A stretch of 64,000 bases of DNA, taken from assembly GCF_040687965.1 (NCBI RefSeq), contig NZ_CP156084.1, positions 2,542,501 to 2,606,500 of the forward strand, given 5' to 3'. The DNA comes from Methylocystis echinoides (lineage in GTDB: Bacteria; Pseudomonadota; Alphaproteobacteria; Rhizobiales; Beijerinckiaceae). The position numbers and the translations under genes were made by a program. Position 1 is the first letter of the stretch; the number at the start of each line of letters is the position of its first letter. The notes beneath the pieces are model-generated. The model had not been told where the DNA came from. It made no database searches and saw only the letters and a list, made by a program, of their open reading frames with translations. Shown in pieces: positions 1-10,159 of this stretch.

Positions 1-2150
1 TCGGCGCTTCGCGGCGCCTTGACCAGCAGTCGGTAACGAAACCGCCCGCGAATGAGCGCAATCGGCGCTTCCGCGGGGCCGAGCAGCAGGATGTCCTCCG
101 CCTCCGGCAGGCTGCCCGGCGCGGCGACGCGATAACGCGGCGCTGGCGGCAAATCATGGGCGGCGCGCGCCAGCGCGCGGGCGTGCGCTTCGGCCGTCGC
201 AGCGTCCTTTGCGGAAACGATGAGCGCGGCGAGGCGCCCGTAGGGCGGCAGGCCCGCGCGTCGGCGTAGGGCGATTTCCTGCGCGTAGAACTTTTCAGCG
301 TCGCCCGAGAGCAAGGCGGCGATGACCGGATGCTCGGGCTGGAACGTCTGAATCAGCGCGCGCCCCGGCTTGTCGCCGCGCCCGGCGCGCCCTGTCACCT
401 GATTGAGCAATTGGAAAGTCCGCTCGGACGCGCGCGGATCGCCGCTGCCCAGACCCAGATCCGCGTCCACGACGCCGACGAGGGTGAGCTGCGGAAAATT
501 ATGGCCCTTGGCGACAAGCTGCGTCCCGATAACGATGTCGAAGGCGCCCTTGGCGATGTCATCGAGTTCGCGCCGCAGCCGTTCCGCGCCGCCTGGAAAA
601 TCCGACGAAAGAACCAGAACGCGCGCGTCGGGAAAAAGCGTCGCGGCTTCTTCGGCGAGACGCTCGACGCCGGGACCGCAGGCGGCGAGCGAGTCCGTCG
701 CGTGACACTCGGGGCATGTGTCCGGCCGTCTTTCGACATGGCCGCAATGGTGGCAGACGAGCGCGCGGCGGAACCGATGCTCGACGAGCCAGGCGTCGCA
801 TTGCCGGCAACGGAAGCGATGCCCGCAGTCGCGGCAGAGCGTGAGCGGCGCATAGCCGCGGCGATTGAGAAAGAGCAACGTCTGCTCGCCGCGCGCAATC
901 GTTTCGGCAACCGCGGATGCAAGCCGCGGCGCAATCCAGCGGCCCCGCGACGGCCCTTCGCGCCGCATGTCGATCGGCTCGAGCAGCGGCATGGGACGCG
1001 CGCCGGCGCGGGCGTGCAGGCGCAGATGGCGATAGCGTCCGCTTTCTGCGTTGACGCGCGTCTCGATGGAAGGCGTCGCCGAAGCAAGCACGATGGCGGC
1101 GTGCTCGAAACGCGCGCGCACGACGGCCATGTCGCGGGCGTGGTAGCAGACGCCATCGTCCTGCTTATAGGCCGCTTCATGTTCCTCATCGACGACGATG
1201 AGCCGCAGATTGCAGAAGGGGAGAAACAGGGCGGAGCGCGCGCCCGCGACGACGCTGAGTTTGCCCGTCGCGGCCGCGCGCCAGATACGGGCGCGTTTTC
1301 TTGCGCTCACGCCCGAATGCCATTCGGCTGGCTTTTCGCCGAAGCGCGCGGCGAAGCGTTCGAGAAATTGCGCGGTGAGAGCGATCTCCGGCATCATCAC
1401 CAGCGCCTGCCCGCCGTCTTCAAGCGCCGCGGCGATGGCCTCGAAATAGACCTCGGTCTTTCCCGAGCCGGTGACGCCCTCGAGCAGGAAGGGCGCGTAG
1501 GCCTTCGCGCGCACGGCGGAGACCAGCGCTTTCGCGGCGTCGAACTGGGCGGGTTCGAGACTGGGCGGGGAATAGGCCGGATCGAGCGCCCCCGCCACGG
1601 GGTCCGGCGGCGCCGTCATTGCGACAAGCGCGCCGTCGTCGACGAGCGCGTCAATCACGGTCGGGCCGCAGCCGGCGGCTTCCGCGAGGGCCTTCTTCGA
1701 AAACGCCATGCCGCCCTCGGCCGCCGCCAGCACGCGCGCGCGGGTCGGGGTAAGACGTTCGGGGGCCTGGCCGGTTGCGCGGTAGAGCGTTCGCAGCGCC
1801 TCGGGCGCGGCCTCTTCCGCCGCGCGCGTTGCGAGCCGCAGCGCCATGCCGCGCGGCGTCAGCGTGTAGCGCGCCAGCCAGTCGATGAAGTCGCGCAGCG
1901 TCTGCGGCAGCGGCGGCCGGTCGAGCCGGGCCGCGACAGTCTTGAGATTTGCATGCGCTGGCGCGGGCGTCTCGGCCACAGACCAGACGACGCCATAGGC
2001 TTCGCGGGCGCCCAGGGGGATTTTGACGCTGTCGCCAGGCGCAAGCGCGAGGGCGGGCGGAGCCAGATAGGAATAGGGCGCGTCAACGGCGACGGGCGCC
2101 AGCACATCGACCACCCGGGCGCCTGTCGATTGATCCTCCGCCACGCTCAT
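1..2150 (-). CDS. priA: Primosomal protein N' (replication restart helicase PriA), 3' end cut by window
   Basis: PriA is the 3'-to-5' DNA helicase that recognises stalled forks and reloads the replicative helicase. Reading the minus strand from the ATG at 2150 gives an open frame to the window edge (about 716 codons; the family is about 730), so only the last few residues are missing. Visible features are a Walker A motif (GVTGSGKT, near residue 222), a DEEH box (near residue 320), the paired-cysteine zinc-binding insert (CRDCGHRFRCRQC followed by CHHCG and CPEC, about residues 435-480), and the helicase C-terminal motif with DADLGLGSGD and TGRAGR. The first residues are MSVAEDQSTGARVVDVLAP. 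It is divergent from the membrane-protein gene that begins at 2249. The identification is firm; only the extreme C-terminus is unseen. Confidence 0.96.
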   Translation of the reverse strand, partial: MSVAEDQSTGARVVDVLAPVAVDAPYSYLAPPALALAPGDSVKIPLGAREAYGVVWSVAETPAPAHANLKTVAARLDRPPLPQTLRDFIDWLARYTLTPRGMALRLATRAAEEAAPEALRTLYRATGQAPERLTPTRARVLAAAEGGMAFSKKALAEAAGCGPTVIDALVDDGALVAMTAPPDPVAGALDPAYSPPSLEPAQFDAAKALVSAVRAKAYAPFLLEGVTGSGKTEVYFEAIAAALEDGGQALVMMPEIALTAQFLERFAARFGEKPAEWHSGVSARKRARIWRAAATGKLSVVAGARSALFLPFCNLRLIVVDEEHEAAYKQDDGVCYHARDMAVVRARFEHAAIVLASATPSIETRVNAESGRYRHLRLHARAGARPMPLLEPIDMRREGPSRGRWIAPRLASAVAETIARGEQTLLFLNRRGYAPLTLCRDCGHRFRCRQCDAWLVEHRFRRALVCHHCGHVERRPDTCPECHATDSLAACGPGVERLAEEAATLFPDARVLVLSSDFPGGAERLRRELDDIAKGAFDIVIGTQLVAKGHNFPQLTLVGVVDADLGLGSGDPRASERTFQLLNQVTGRAGRGDKPGRALIQTFQPEHPVIAALLSGDAEKFYAQEIALRRRAGLPPYGRLAALIVSAKDAATAEAHARALARAAHDLPPAPRYRVAAPGSLPEAEDILLLGPAEAPIALIRGRFRYRLLVKAPRSA

Positions 2151-2248
2151 GAGGCGGGCTTAAAGCATAACGGGACGCGCCGGAAGCGGCGGAACGAAGC
2201 CCGCCGCGCGCGGTTGCATCTGCCACAGAAGGCGCCCCGGAGGTTCAG

Positions 2249-2791
2249 ATGAACAAAGCAAACAGCAATGTGCCGAGGATCGGCCAGTCGGCCGTGGTGA
2301 CGGGGGTCGTCGCCGCGCTTGTCTCATCCGCCGCGCTCATGGCGCTTGCAAAAATGCAGGGGAAGGGGGCCTTGCAGCCGATCAACGCCACGAGTCACTG
2401 GCTCAACGGCGATGCGGCGGCCAATGTCGAGCTGCCGACGGGTCGGCATACGCTCGTGGGGTTTCTCACGCATCTCGGTTCGGCAATCTTCTGGGCCGCC
2501 CCCTTCGAGGCCTGGCTCGCGTTCAATCCGCCGCGCTCGCTTCCGACGCTGCTGCGCGACTCCGCGGCGATGGCGGGGGTCGCAGCCGTCGTTGATTACG
2601 GCGCGACGCCCAAGCGGTTTACCCCCGGTTGGGAGCTCTTGTTCTCGACCGGCGGCATGCTGCTCGCCTATCTCGCCTTCACCCTGGGCCTTGCCGGCGG
2701 CGCAATGGCTTCCGATCGCCTGCGGGAATCGTCGCGGCTGACATGGAAAGGGGCGGGCCCGCTCCGTCTGCCGCGCTTCATGCAGAGCTAG
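2249..2791 (+). CDS. Hypothetical membrane protein, 180 aa
   Basis: I do not recognise a named family. The 180-residue product has hydrophobic stretches near residues 16-34, 68-85 and 130-152, so it is probably an inner-membrane protein with two to four helices. The start is supported by a good Shine-Dalgarno sequence (CGGAGG) about 6 nt before the ATG. The middle part (FNPPRSLPTLLRDSAAMAGVAAVVDYGATPKRFTPGWE) lies between hydrophobic segments and looks like a soluble loop. Its last 4 nt overlap the end of the convergent gene 2788-3189. Composition and codon use match the surroundings, so it is probably a resident gene. Function unknown. Confidence 0.75.
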   Translation: MNKANSNVPRIGQSAVVTGVVAALVSSAALMALAKMQGKGALQPINATSHWLNGDAAANVELPTGRHTLVGFLTHLGSAIFWAAPFEAWLAFNPPRSLPTLLRDSAAMAGVAAVVDYGATPKRFTPGWELLFSTGGMLLAYLAFTLGLAGGAMASDRLRESSRLTWKGAGPLRLPRFMQS

Positions 2792-3189
2792 GGGCAGGCG
2801 TCCCAGAAGCCGGCGCTGTAGGTTGCGTCCGTGTAAAACCAGCATAGACCGTCCGCCGGCGCGGCGGAGGTCGCATAGGACGCCGCCGCGGCGGCGCTCA
2901 GCACGCCGATCGCCGCGCCCGCGGCGATCGCGCCGCCAGGGGCCCAACCATAGGCGGGGCGTCGCCAGCCGGCATAGTAGCCGCCACGGTAATAGCCGCC
3001 CGGCCGATAATAGCCGCCACGGTAGCCTGCGACCGGACGGCCGACGCCGCCATAAAACCCGCCGCGCGCCAAGGTCGCCGCCGGACCCGTCGCCGGGGGC
3101 GCCGCCAGCGGAACCGCGTAAGCCGCGGCGTCAGCCAGGAGCAGGGCGGCGAGCATGACGCCTGCGAAGATGCGCAATGGTCCGGTCAT
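2788..3189 (-). CDS. Secreted Gly/Tyr-rich repetitive protein, 133 aa
   Basis: The protein starts with a signal peptide (MTGPLRIFAGVMLAALLLADAAAYA, likely cleavage near residue 25). A short low-complexity region follows, with repeated Tyr-Arg-Gly-Gly-Tyr-Tyr units at about residues 55-80. Next comes a small hydrophobic Gly/Ala segment (APGGAIAAGAAIGVLSAAAAASYA), and the tail holds two cysteines (GLCWFYTD and DACP at the very end). The same architecture of signal peptide, GGYY repeats and glycine-rich hydrophobic segment recurs in the protein encoded at 37010-37396, so the two are probably paralogues. Such proteins are common and uncharacterised in Hyphomicrobiales. Exported location is inferred; function unknown. 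Confidence 0.75.
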   Translation of the reverse strand: MTGPLRIFAGVMLAALLLADAAAYAVPLAAPPATGPAATLARGGFYGGVGRPVAGYRGGYYRPGGYYRGGYYAGWRRPAYGWAPGGAIAAGAAIGVLSAAAAASYATSAAPADGLCWFYTDATYSAGFWDACP

Positions 3190-3320
3190 CCGAAAGCTCT
3201 CCGTTGAAAAAGCGAACGCGTCACATTACCCGGTCATCGCGCTTCGCGCGACATCAACTTCCGGACAGGAGAGAGCGTGCGCCGCCTTGACCTTCCGCGC
3301 CGGGCTCCCTATCCCTGATC

Positions 3321-3714
<394 letters not shown>

Positions 3715-3969
3715 TGCTTTTTTGTCTTGGGTTCGACGCGCGCGGCGCTCCTGCGTAAACCCTCCCTTAAGACTAACAAAGCTTAATGGCTTTCGGCGTC
3801 TCAGGCAGGCGCTGCGGCGCGCCGCCGCTTGAGCCCTTTGCTTAGAACAAACATGGCCCGCCAGACGATTTCGCCGCGACGCACCCCCACCGCCAGACGG
3901 GCCGAGGATAGCCCGGCCGCGGCGCGGCGCCTCGGGCGGGCGGCGACGGCGAATGCGAGGATGAGGGCG

Positions 3970-5010
3970 ATGGGCGGCGACAACAGCGCGGATCTCGACC
4001 CGGCGCAGAGCGGCGGGGTCCGGCATGTTCCGGTCTTGCTCGCTGAGGCGGTTGCGGCGCTGCGCCCGCGTGCGGGCGGCCGCTATCTGGACGCGACCTT
4101 CGGCGCCGGCGGCTATACGCGCGCCATTCTCGCCGCGGACGACACGAAAGTGCTGGCGCTCGATCGCGATCCGACTGCGATCGCCGCCGGCGCCGATCTC
4201 GTCCAAGCCTCGGGCGGTCGCTTGACGCTCGTCGAGGCGCGTTTCTCGGAGCTCGAGAGGGTCGCCGCCGCGCAAGGGTTCTCGCCGCTCGACGGCGTCG
4301 TCTTCGACATCGGCGTTTCCTCGATGCAGTTCGACGAGGCCGAACGCGGCTTCTCGTTTCGCGGCGACGGGCCGCTCGACATGCGCATGGAAGGGACAGG
4401 CTCGAGCGCGGCCGACCTCGTCAATGAGGCCGACGAAGAGACGCTTGCCGACATCTTCTATTTCTACGGCGAGGAGCGCGCCGCGCGCCGCATCGCCCGC
4501 GCCATCGCACATGACCGCAAGCTCGCGCCTTTCCTCTCGACCAAACCGCTCGCCGAGCTGATTGCGCGCGTCGCGCCCGGCCGGCCCGGCGACATTCATC
4601 CCGCGACGAAAAGCTTTCAGGCGCTGCGCATCGCCGTCAACGACGAGCTTGGCCAATTGCTCGACGGCCTCGCCGCGGCCGAGCGGGTTCTGATCGAAGG
4701 CGGACGCCTCGCCGTCGTCACCTTCCACTCGCTCGAAGACCGGATCGTGAAGCAGTTTCTCGCCGCGCGTTGCGGACGCGGCGAGACCGGCTCCCGCCGT
4801 CTTCCCGGCGAGGCCGCGCCGCCGCCCGCGAGCTTCATATGCGAAGGGCGCCAGCCGATAGCGCCCGCGCGCGAGGAGATCGCCGCCAACCCGCGCGCCC
4901 GCTCCGCCAAGCTGCGCCATGCGACGCGCACCGCCGCGCCGCCGCTGCCCTTAAGCGACCAACTCATGCGGCTCGCCCGCCTCCCGGCGCGCGACAAGGG
5001 AAAAGCCTGA
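3970..5010 (+). CDS. rsmH: 16S rRNA (cytosine-1402-N4)-methyltransferase RsmH (MraW)
   Basis: RsmH methylates C1402 in the ribosomal P site and is normally the first or second gene of the dcw cluster. The sequence shows the family's N-terminal [10 protein letters not shown], the SAM-binding [14 protein letters not shown], the [10 protein letters not shown] block and the C-terminal [16 protein letters not shown] chose the ATG at 3970 because GAGG at 3957-3960 lies 9 nt upstream and the length (346 aa) suits the family. The frame stays open upstream to an ATG at 3853 and a TTG at 3829, which would add a basic, unconserved N-terminus. The mraZ gene that usually precedes it is missing. The stop abuts the ftsL start. 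Confidence 0.96.
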   Translation: MGGDNSADLDPAQSGGVRHVPVLLAEAVAALRPRAGGRYLDATFGAGGYTRAILAADDTKVLALDRDPTAIAAGADLVQASGGRLTLVEARFSELERVAAAQGFSPLDGVVFDIGVSSMQFDEAERGFSFRGDGPLDMRMEGTGSSAADLVNEADEETLADIFYFYGEERAARRIARAIAHDRKLAPFLSTKPLAELIARVAPGRPGDIHPATKSFQALRIAVNDELGQLLDGLAAAERVLIEGGRLAVVTFHSLEDRIVKQFLAARCGRGETGSRRLPGEAAPPPASFICEGRQPIAPAREEIAANPRARSAKLRHATRTAAPPLPLSDQLMRLARLPARDKGKA

Positions 5011-5487
5011 ATGCTGCGGCTCCTCAACATCCTCGCGATCACCGCGCTCGTCGGCTCGGCGGTTTACGCCTATTCGATCAAATATCAGACGAGCTACCGC
5101 GCGGAGCAAATCGCCAAGACCAAGATCGACATCAAGGCGGAGCGCGACGCGATCGCCGTATTGCGGGCGGATTGGGCCTATATGACCCGGCCCGAACGGC
5201 TGCAGCCGCTGGCGGATCAGTATCTGCCCGAGATGAAGCCGCTCCAGGTGACGCAGCTCGTCCCGGCGCAAGCGTTGCCGCAAAAGGCGCGCACGGACTC
5301 GATCGGAGCCAAGCTCAGCGAGATTGGCCTCAGCGCCTCGGCGACGCCGCCCGCGGTTCCCGCCGCGCCGACGACGACGCCGAAATCCGAACCGGCGAGA
5401 GCAAAAAGCGCGACGCCGAAAGTCACCGCCGCCAAGGCGCCGAGCGCCGGCCCATCCGCTTCGAGCCAGGAGCCGAAAAAGCCATGA
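5011..5487 (+). CDS. ftsL: Cell division protein FtsL
   Basis: FtsL is a small bitopic divisome protein that, with FtsB and FtsQ, activates septal peptidoglycan synthesis. The 158-residue product has an N-terminal transmembrane helix (about residues 4-22), a heptad-like segment (about 28-60, AEQIAKTKIDIKAERDAIAVLRADWAYMTRPERLQPLADQ), and a long Ala/Pro/Lys-rich tail from about residue 105. The signature of FtsL-type proteins is the WAYMTRPERLQ-LA block. It starts immediately after rsmH and its stop overlaps the ftsI start in an ATGA, so translation is probably coupled. The disordered tail is typical of alphaproteobacteria. The assignment rests on short motifs and gene order. Confidence 0.9.
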   Translation: MLRLLNILAITALVGSAVYAYSIKYQTSYRAEQIAKTKIDIKAERDAIAVLRADWAYMTRPERLQPLADQYLPEMKPLQVTQLVPAQALPQKARTDSIGAKLSEIGLSASATPPAVPAAPTTTPKSEPARAKSATPKVTAAKAPSAGPSASSQEPKKP

Positions 5488-7277
5488 CAGAGCCCTCGCC
5501 TATGCCGGAGCCGGAGACGCCCTCGGCCCGTGCGGCGGAAAAGCCGTCGAAATGGCGGGCGATGATCCGCCGCGTCTTTACGACGAGCCTCGACTCGAGC
5601 GCGCCGCGCATGCGGCTCGCGGCGCTGGGCTTTTTGGCGCTTTACGGCGTCATCGGCGCCAAGCTCGTCTATCTCGGCTTCAAGCCGGAGCCGGCGACGA
5701 CCCGCCGCGCCGCCGCTGAGGCCGTCGCAGCCTCGCGCCCGGACATTCTCGACCGCAACGGCGAAGTGCTGGCGAGCGACGTCAAGGTCATGTCGGTCTT
5801 CGCCGAGCCGCGCCGACTCGTCGACAAGGACGAAGCGACGGAGCTGCTCACCGCCGTCCTGCCCGATGTGGATTCCAAGGAGCTGCGCGAACGTCTCGGC
5901 TCGAAAAAGGGTTTCGTCTGGGTGAAGCGCGAAGTCTCGCCCCACCAGCGCGACGAGGTGTTCCATCTGGGGCTTCCGGGCGTTGGCCTGATCGCCGAAA
6001 ACAAGCGCGTCTATCCCAACGGTCCGATCGGGGCCCATGTGCTAGGCTTCGCCAATGTCGACAACCAGGGCATCGCCGGCATCGAGAAGTATATCGACGG
6101 GCAGGGCCTCGCGGATCTGCATAATCTCGGTTTCGGCGGGACGCCGGACGACCTTCAGCCGGTGACCCTGTCTCTCGACATCCGGGCGACGCATGCGCTC
6201 CGCGACGAAGTCGTCAAGGGCGTCGAGCATTTCAAGGCCAAGGCCGGCGCCGCCGCGATCATGGACGTCAATACGGGCGAATTGGTCGCGCTCGCCTCCT
6301 ATCCGGATTACGATCCCAATAAGCCGACCGAGGCGCTCGATCCGATCCACATCAACCGCATGAATGTCGGCGTCTACGAGATGGGCTCGACATTCAAGGC
6401 GCTGACCATCGCCATGGCGCTCGACTCGGGCAAGGTCAATCTGAACTCGCGCCTCGACGCGCGGGGCGCGCTGTCCTTCGGGCGCTTCAAGATCCACGAT
6501 TATCACGCGCAGAACCGCGCGCTCACGGTGCCCGAGGTTTTTACCTATTCCTCCAACGTCGGCACCGCGCGCATGGCGATGGGGCAGGGCGTGGAGAAGC
6601 ATAAGGCCTTTCTGCGCAAGATGGGGCAGCTCACGCGCATGCGCACCGAATTGCCGGAGAGCGCCGAGCCGATCGTGCCCAGAAACTGGGGCGAGCTGAA
6701 TACGATGACGATCGCTTTCGGCCATGGACTCGCCGTCGCGCCGCTGCAGGCGATGATGGCCGTCGGCGCCCTGATGAACGGCGGTTATCTCATCACCCCG
6801 ACCTTTCTGAAGCGCACGCCCGAAGAGGCGATGAAGGACGCCGTTCAGGTGATCAAGCCCGAGACGAGCGAAGCCATGCGCTATCTCATGCGGCTCAACG
6901 CCGAGATTGGCACCGCGAAGAGGGTCGACGTCAACGGCTATTACGTGGGCGGCAAGACGGGCACGGCGGAAAAGGTGATCGGCGGCCATTATTCCAAGAA
7001 CCGCCTGTTCACGACCTTCATGGCGGTCTCGCCGGCCGACAAGCCGAAATATCTGTTCCTGACCATCATGGACGAGCCGCAGGGCCTGCCCGAGACCGGC
7101 GGCTATGCGACGGCCGCCTATAATTCAGGCCATGTCACGGGGCAGATTATCGAGCGCGTCGGCCCGATCCTGGGGCTCGCGCCGCGCTTCGAGCCGCCGC
7201 ATCTGCCCTTCCCGCTGCTGGCCAAACTCGGCTATGGCATGGCCAATGTCCCTGCGACCGGAGGCCATGGCCACTGA
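5484..7277 (+). CDS. ftsI: Septal peptidoglycan transpeptidase FtsI (PBP3)
   Basis: FtsI is the class B penicillin-binding protein that cross-links septal peptidoglycan in the periplasm. The 597-residue protein has a cytoplasmic N-terminus, one transmembrane helix (about residues 48-68), a PBP dimer domain (about 75-225) and the transpeptidase domain. All three catalytic motifs are intact: STFK with the nucleophile Ser302, the SxN motif Ser356-Ser357-Asn358, and KTGT at 491-494. The ATG at 5484 overlaps the ftsL stop by 4 nt; a longer in-frame opening upstream only reads through rsmH and ftsL in another frame. The stop overlaps the murE start by 1 nt (TGATG). Confidence 0.97.
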   Translation: MTEPSPMPEPETPSARAAEKPSKWRAMIRRVFTTSLDSSAPRMRLAALGFLALYGVIGAKLVYLGFKPEPATTRRAAAEAVAASRPDILDRNGEVLASDVKVMSVFAEPRRLVDKDEATELLTAVLPDVDSKELRERLGSKKGFVWVKREVSPHQRDEVFHLGLPGVGLIAENKRVYPNGPIGAHVLGFANVDNQGIAGIEKYIDGQGLADLHNLGFGGTPDDLQPVTLSLDIRATHALRDEVVKGVEHFKAKAGAAAIMDVNTGELVALASYPDYDPNKPTEALDPIHINRMNVGVYEMGSTFKALTIAMALDSGKVNLNSRLDARGALSFGRFKIHDYHAQNRALTVPEVFTYSSNVGTARMAMGQGVEKHKAFLRKMGQLTRMRTELPESAEPIVPRNWGELNTMTIAFGHGLAVAPLQAMMAVGALMNGGYLITPTFLKRTPEEAMKDAVQVIKPETSEAMRYLMRLNAEIGTAKRVDVNGYYVGGKTGTAEKVIGGHYSKNRLFTTFMAVSPADKPKYLFLTIMDEPQGLPETGGYATAAYNSGHVTGQIIERVGPILGLAPRFEPPHLPFPLLAKLGYGMANVPATGGHGH

Positions 7278-8731
7278 TGCGTCTCGATCAGCTCCTCGCC
7301 CGAGACGACCTCGACCCCGCCCTTGCGGAGCTCGAGATCGCCGGCCTCACGGCGGACAGCCGCGCGGTTGACGAGAGCTTTGCCTTTTTCGCGATCCCCG
7401 GCCACGCCGGGGATGGTCTTTCTTATGTAGAGGACGCCAGGGCGCGCGGCGCCGTCGTTGTTATTGCGCAGCGCGAAGCCGATTGCCCGCTGCCGCTCCT
7501 CGTCGTCGCGGACGTGCGCGCGGCGCTCGCACAGGCGGCGGCGCGCTTCTATCCGCGCCAGCCGCAAACGATCGTCGCCGTCACCGGCACCAGCGGCAAG
7601 ACTTCCGTCGTCGCGTTTCTGCGTCAGATCTGGGCGGCGCTCGGCCACGAGGCCGCCTCTCTCGGGACAGTGGGCGTCGTGGATTCGAAAGGCGCCCATT
7701 ACGGCGCGCTGACCACGCCGGGGCCCGTGGAGCTCCATAAGATCCTCGACGAACTCGCCAGGCGCGGAGTCACGCATGTCGCCATGGAGGCCTCGTCGCT
7801 CGGCATCGATCAACGGCGGCTCGACGGGGTGCGCCTGACCGTGGCGGGCTTCACCAATTTCTCGCGAGACCATCTCGATCACCACCGAGACATGGAAGAG
7901 TATTTCGCGGCGAAGATGCGTCTCTTCGACACGCTGCTGCAGCCGAACCAGACGGCGGTCATCGACGCCGACGCCGATATTGCCGCGCGCGTCGCCTCGG
8001 TCTGCCAAGCGCGCGGATTGCAAATCTTCAGCGTCGGCAGGAAGGGCGAGGCGATCGTTTTGAAGGAGGCGCGGCCGAGCGCGCTTGCGACGGGCCTGAC
8101 GCTCGTCCACGCAGGGACGGCGTATAAAGTCGAGCTTCCGCTCGCGGGCGCCTTTCAGGTCGCCAATGCGCTCGTCGCCGCCGGTCTCGCCATCGCCGCG
8201 GGCGACGCGCCGGCCCGCGTCTTCGCGACGCTCGGAGGTCTCAAAGGCGCGCCGGGTCGTCTCGAACTCATTGGCGCGCGCCATGGCGCGCCCGTCTTCG
8301 TCGATTACGCCCACAAGCCCGACGCGCTGGAAAAGGTGCTCGCGACAGTGCGTCCCCTGGCGCCCGGGCGGCTCATCGTCGTCTTCGGCTGCGGCGGCGA
8401 TCGCGACAAGGGCAAGCGGCCGCTGATGGGCGAGATCGCCGCGCGCGGCGCCGATGTCGCCATCGTCACGGACGATAATCCGCGCAGCGAGGAGCCGGGG
8501 ACGATCCGCGCCGAAATCATCGCGGGCGCGCGCGGCGCAGGGCCGGCGAAGATCATCGAAATTGCCGACCGGGGCGAGGCCATTTCCAGAGCCGTCGCCG
8601 ATCTTTGCGCCGGCGACGCGCTTGTCGTCGCCGGCAAGGGCCACGAGACTGGCCAGATTGTCGGCAATCGCATATTGCCCTTTTCAGATCACGAGGCGGT
8701 CGTAAAGGCGCTGCAGGAGCATGGTTCATGA
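7277..8731 (+). CDS. murE: UDP-MurNAc-tripeptide synthetase MurE (meso-DAP adding)
   Basis: MurE adds the third residue of the stem peptide to UDP-MurNAc-L-Ala-D-Glu in the cytoplasm. The 484-residue sequence has the Mur ligase ATP-binding loop GTSGKTS with Lys108, the substrate block TTPGPVELHKIL, and a DNPR motif at residues 400-403. The DNPR motif is the accepted marker for meso-diaminopimelate rather than L-lysine. That fits a Gram-negative cell wall. It is coupled at both ends: 1-nt overlap with ftsI and 4-nt (ATGA) overlap with murF. Confidence 0.97.
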   Translation: MRLDQLLARDDLDPALAELEIAGLTADSRAVDESFAFFAIPGHAGDGLSYVEDARARGAVVVIAQREADCPLPLLVVADVRAALAQAAARFYPRQPQTIVAVTGTSGKTSVVAFLRQIWAALGHEAASLGTVGVVDSKGAHYGALTTPGPVELHKILDELARRGVTHVAMEASSLGIDQRRLDGVRLTVAGFTNFSRDHLDHHRDMEEYFAAKMRLFDTLLQPNQTAVIDADADIAARVASVCQARGLQIFSVGRKGEAIVLKEARPSALATGLTLVHAGTAYKVELPLAGAFQVANALVAAGLAIAAGDAPARVFATLGGLKGAPGRLELIGARHGAPVFVDYAHKPDALEKVLATVRPLAPGRLIVVFGCGGDRDKGKRPLMGEIAARGADVAIVTDDNPRSEEPGTIRAEIIAGARGAGPAKIIEIADRGEAISRAVADLCAGDALVVAGKGHETGQIVGNRILPFSDHEAVVKALQEHGS

Positions 8732-10146
8732 GGCAGGAACCCCTTTGGTCGGGACTCGCGCTGGTCGGCGCCCTTCAGGCCCGCGTCAGCGGCGCGCTGG
8801 CGCGCGAGGCGACGGGCGTCTCGATCGACACGCGCACGCTGCAGCCGGGCGATCTATTCGTCGCCATTCGCGGCGAGGCGCGCGACGGCCATGAGTTCGT
8901 GCGCGCAGCCTTCGAGAAGGGCGCCGCCGCCGCCGTCATCGACGAAGCGCATGCGCTGGATCTCGCCGGCGTCGGACCGCTCTTCGTCGTGAAGGACGTG
9001 CAGCGCTCGCTCGAATTCCTCGGCATGCGCGCGCGCGACCGCACCGCCGCTTTCATCGCCGCGATCACCGGTTCGGTCGGCAAGACCTCCACAAAAGACA
9101 TGACGCGCCTCATGCTGTCGCGTTTCGGCGGCGCCCATGCCTCTGTCGCCTCCTATAATAATCAGTGGGGCGTGCCACTGACTCTTGCGCGCATGCCGGC
9201 CTCGACGCGCTACGGCGTTTTCGAACTGGGCATGAACCATGCGGGCGAAATCGCCGGCCTCGTCGCCCAGGTGCGCCCGCATGTGGCCGTGATTACGCGC
9301 GTCGCTCCCGTCCATCTCGAATTCTTCGATTCCGTCGAAGGCATCGCCGACGCGAAGGCGGAAATTTTCACGGGGCTCGAGGGCGGCGTCGCCATCATCA
9401 ACCGCGACGACGACCATTATGCGCGGCTCGCCGAGGCGGCGTCTCCCTATGCAGGCCATATCTTCGATTTCGGCGAATCCCAAGGCGCGCAGGCGCGGCT
9501 CCTCGATTACAGGAGCGTCGGCGACGCGTATGAAATCACCGCTGATATTCTCGGCAACAGACTCGTCTATCGCATCGGCGCCCCTGGCAAGCATATTGCG
9601 CTGAATTCGCTCGCCGCTCTGCTCGTGGCGGTCGCCTTCGACATCGACGTCGCAAAGGCCGCCGAGGCCTTCGTGGAATTCACGCCGACGGCGGGCCGCG
9701 GACAGCGCGAGACGCTCGATACGGGCGACGGCGTCTTCACCCTCATCGATGAAAGCTATAACGCCAATCCGACCTCCATGCGCGCGGCGCTCGATCTGCT
9801 GTGCTCGACGACGCCGAGCCCGGGCGGCCGCCGCATCGCCGTGCTGGGCGACATGTTGGAGCTTGGCCCGCAGGCGGGCGAACTCCACGCCGGCCTCGCC
9901 GAAGATGTGGAACGCGCCAAGGTCGATCTGTTGTTCACGGCGGGCCCGTTGATGTCGCGGCTGTATTACGCGGCGCCGGAGCGGCTTCGCGGCGCCCATC
10001 GCGCCACGCCGCTCGAACTGGAGGAGGCGGCGGTCGCCGCAATTCGGCCGGGCGACGTCGTCATGGTCAAAGGTTCCAACGGGTCGCGCATCTCGCGAAT
10101 CGTCGCGGCGTTGAAAGAGAAATTCGCGGCCGAGACGGCCAGCTGA
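8728..10146 (+). CDS. murF: UDP-MurNAc-pentapeptide synthetase MurF
   Basis: MurF ligates D-Ala-D-Ala to the UDP-MurNAc-tripeptide, completing the soluble precursor. The 472-residue protein shows the N-terminal substrate motif [19 protein letters not shown], the ATP-binding loop [10 protein letters not shown] with Lys119, the [10 protein letters not shown] block and [11 protein letters not shown]. The ATG at 8728 (MRQEPLWSG) overlaps the murE stop in an ATGA; the frame is open further upstream, but that part only shadows murE. Its product is the substrate of the next gene, mraY, 13 nt downstream. Confidence 0.97.
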   Translation: MRQEPLWSGLALVGALQARVSGALAREATGVSIDTRTLQPGDLFVAIRGEARDGHEFVRAAFEKGAAAAVIDEAHALDLAGVGPLFVVKDVQRSLEFLGMRARDRTAAFIAAITGSVGKTSTKDMTRLMLSRFGGAHASVASYNNQWGVPLTLARMPASTRYGVFELGMNHAGEIAGLVAQVRPHVAVITRVAPVHLEFFDSVEGIADAKAEIFTGLEGGVAIINRDDDHYARLAEAASPYAGHIFDFGESQGAQARLLDYRSVGDAYEITADILGNRLVYRIGAPGKHIALNSLAALLVAVAFDIDVAKAAEAFVEFTPTAGRGQRETLDTGDGVFTLIDESYNANPTSMRAALDLLCSTTPSPGGRRIAVLGDMLELGPQAGELHAGLAEDVERAKVDLLFTAGPLMSRLYYAAPERLRGAHRATPLELEEAAVAAIRPGDVVMVKGSNGSRISRIVAALKEKFAAETAS

Positions 10147-10159
10147 GGAAGTAAGATCT

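Noticed and set aside
330-2252. Long plus-strand open frame over priA
   Set aside because: The minus strand encodes a complete-looking PriA, and the plus-strand product has no recognisable motif and is arginine-rich.
4770-5483. Extended N-terminus for FtsI
   Set aside because: The upstream in-frame part only reads rsmH and ftsL in a different frame; the ATG at 5484 gives the conserved start.
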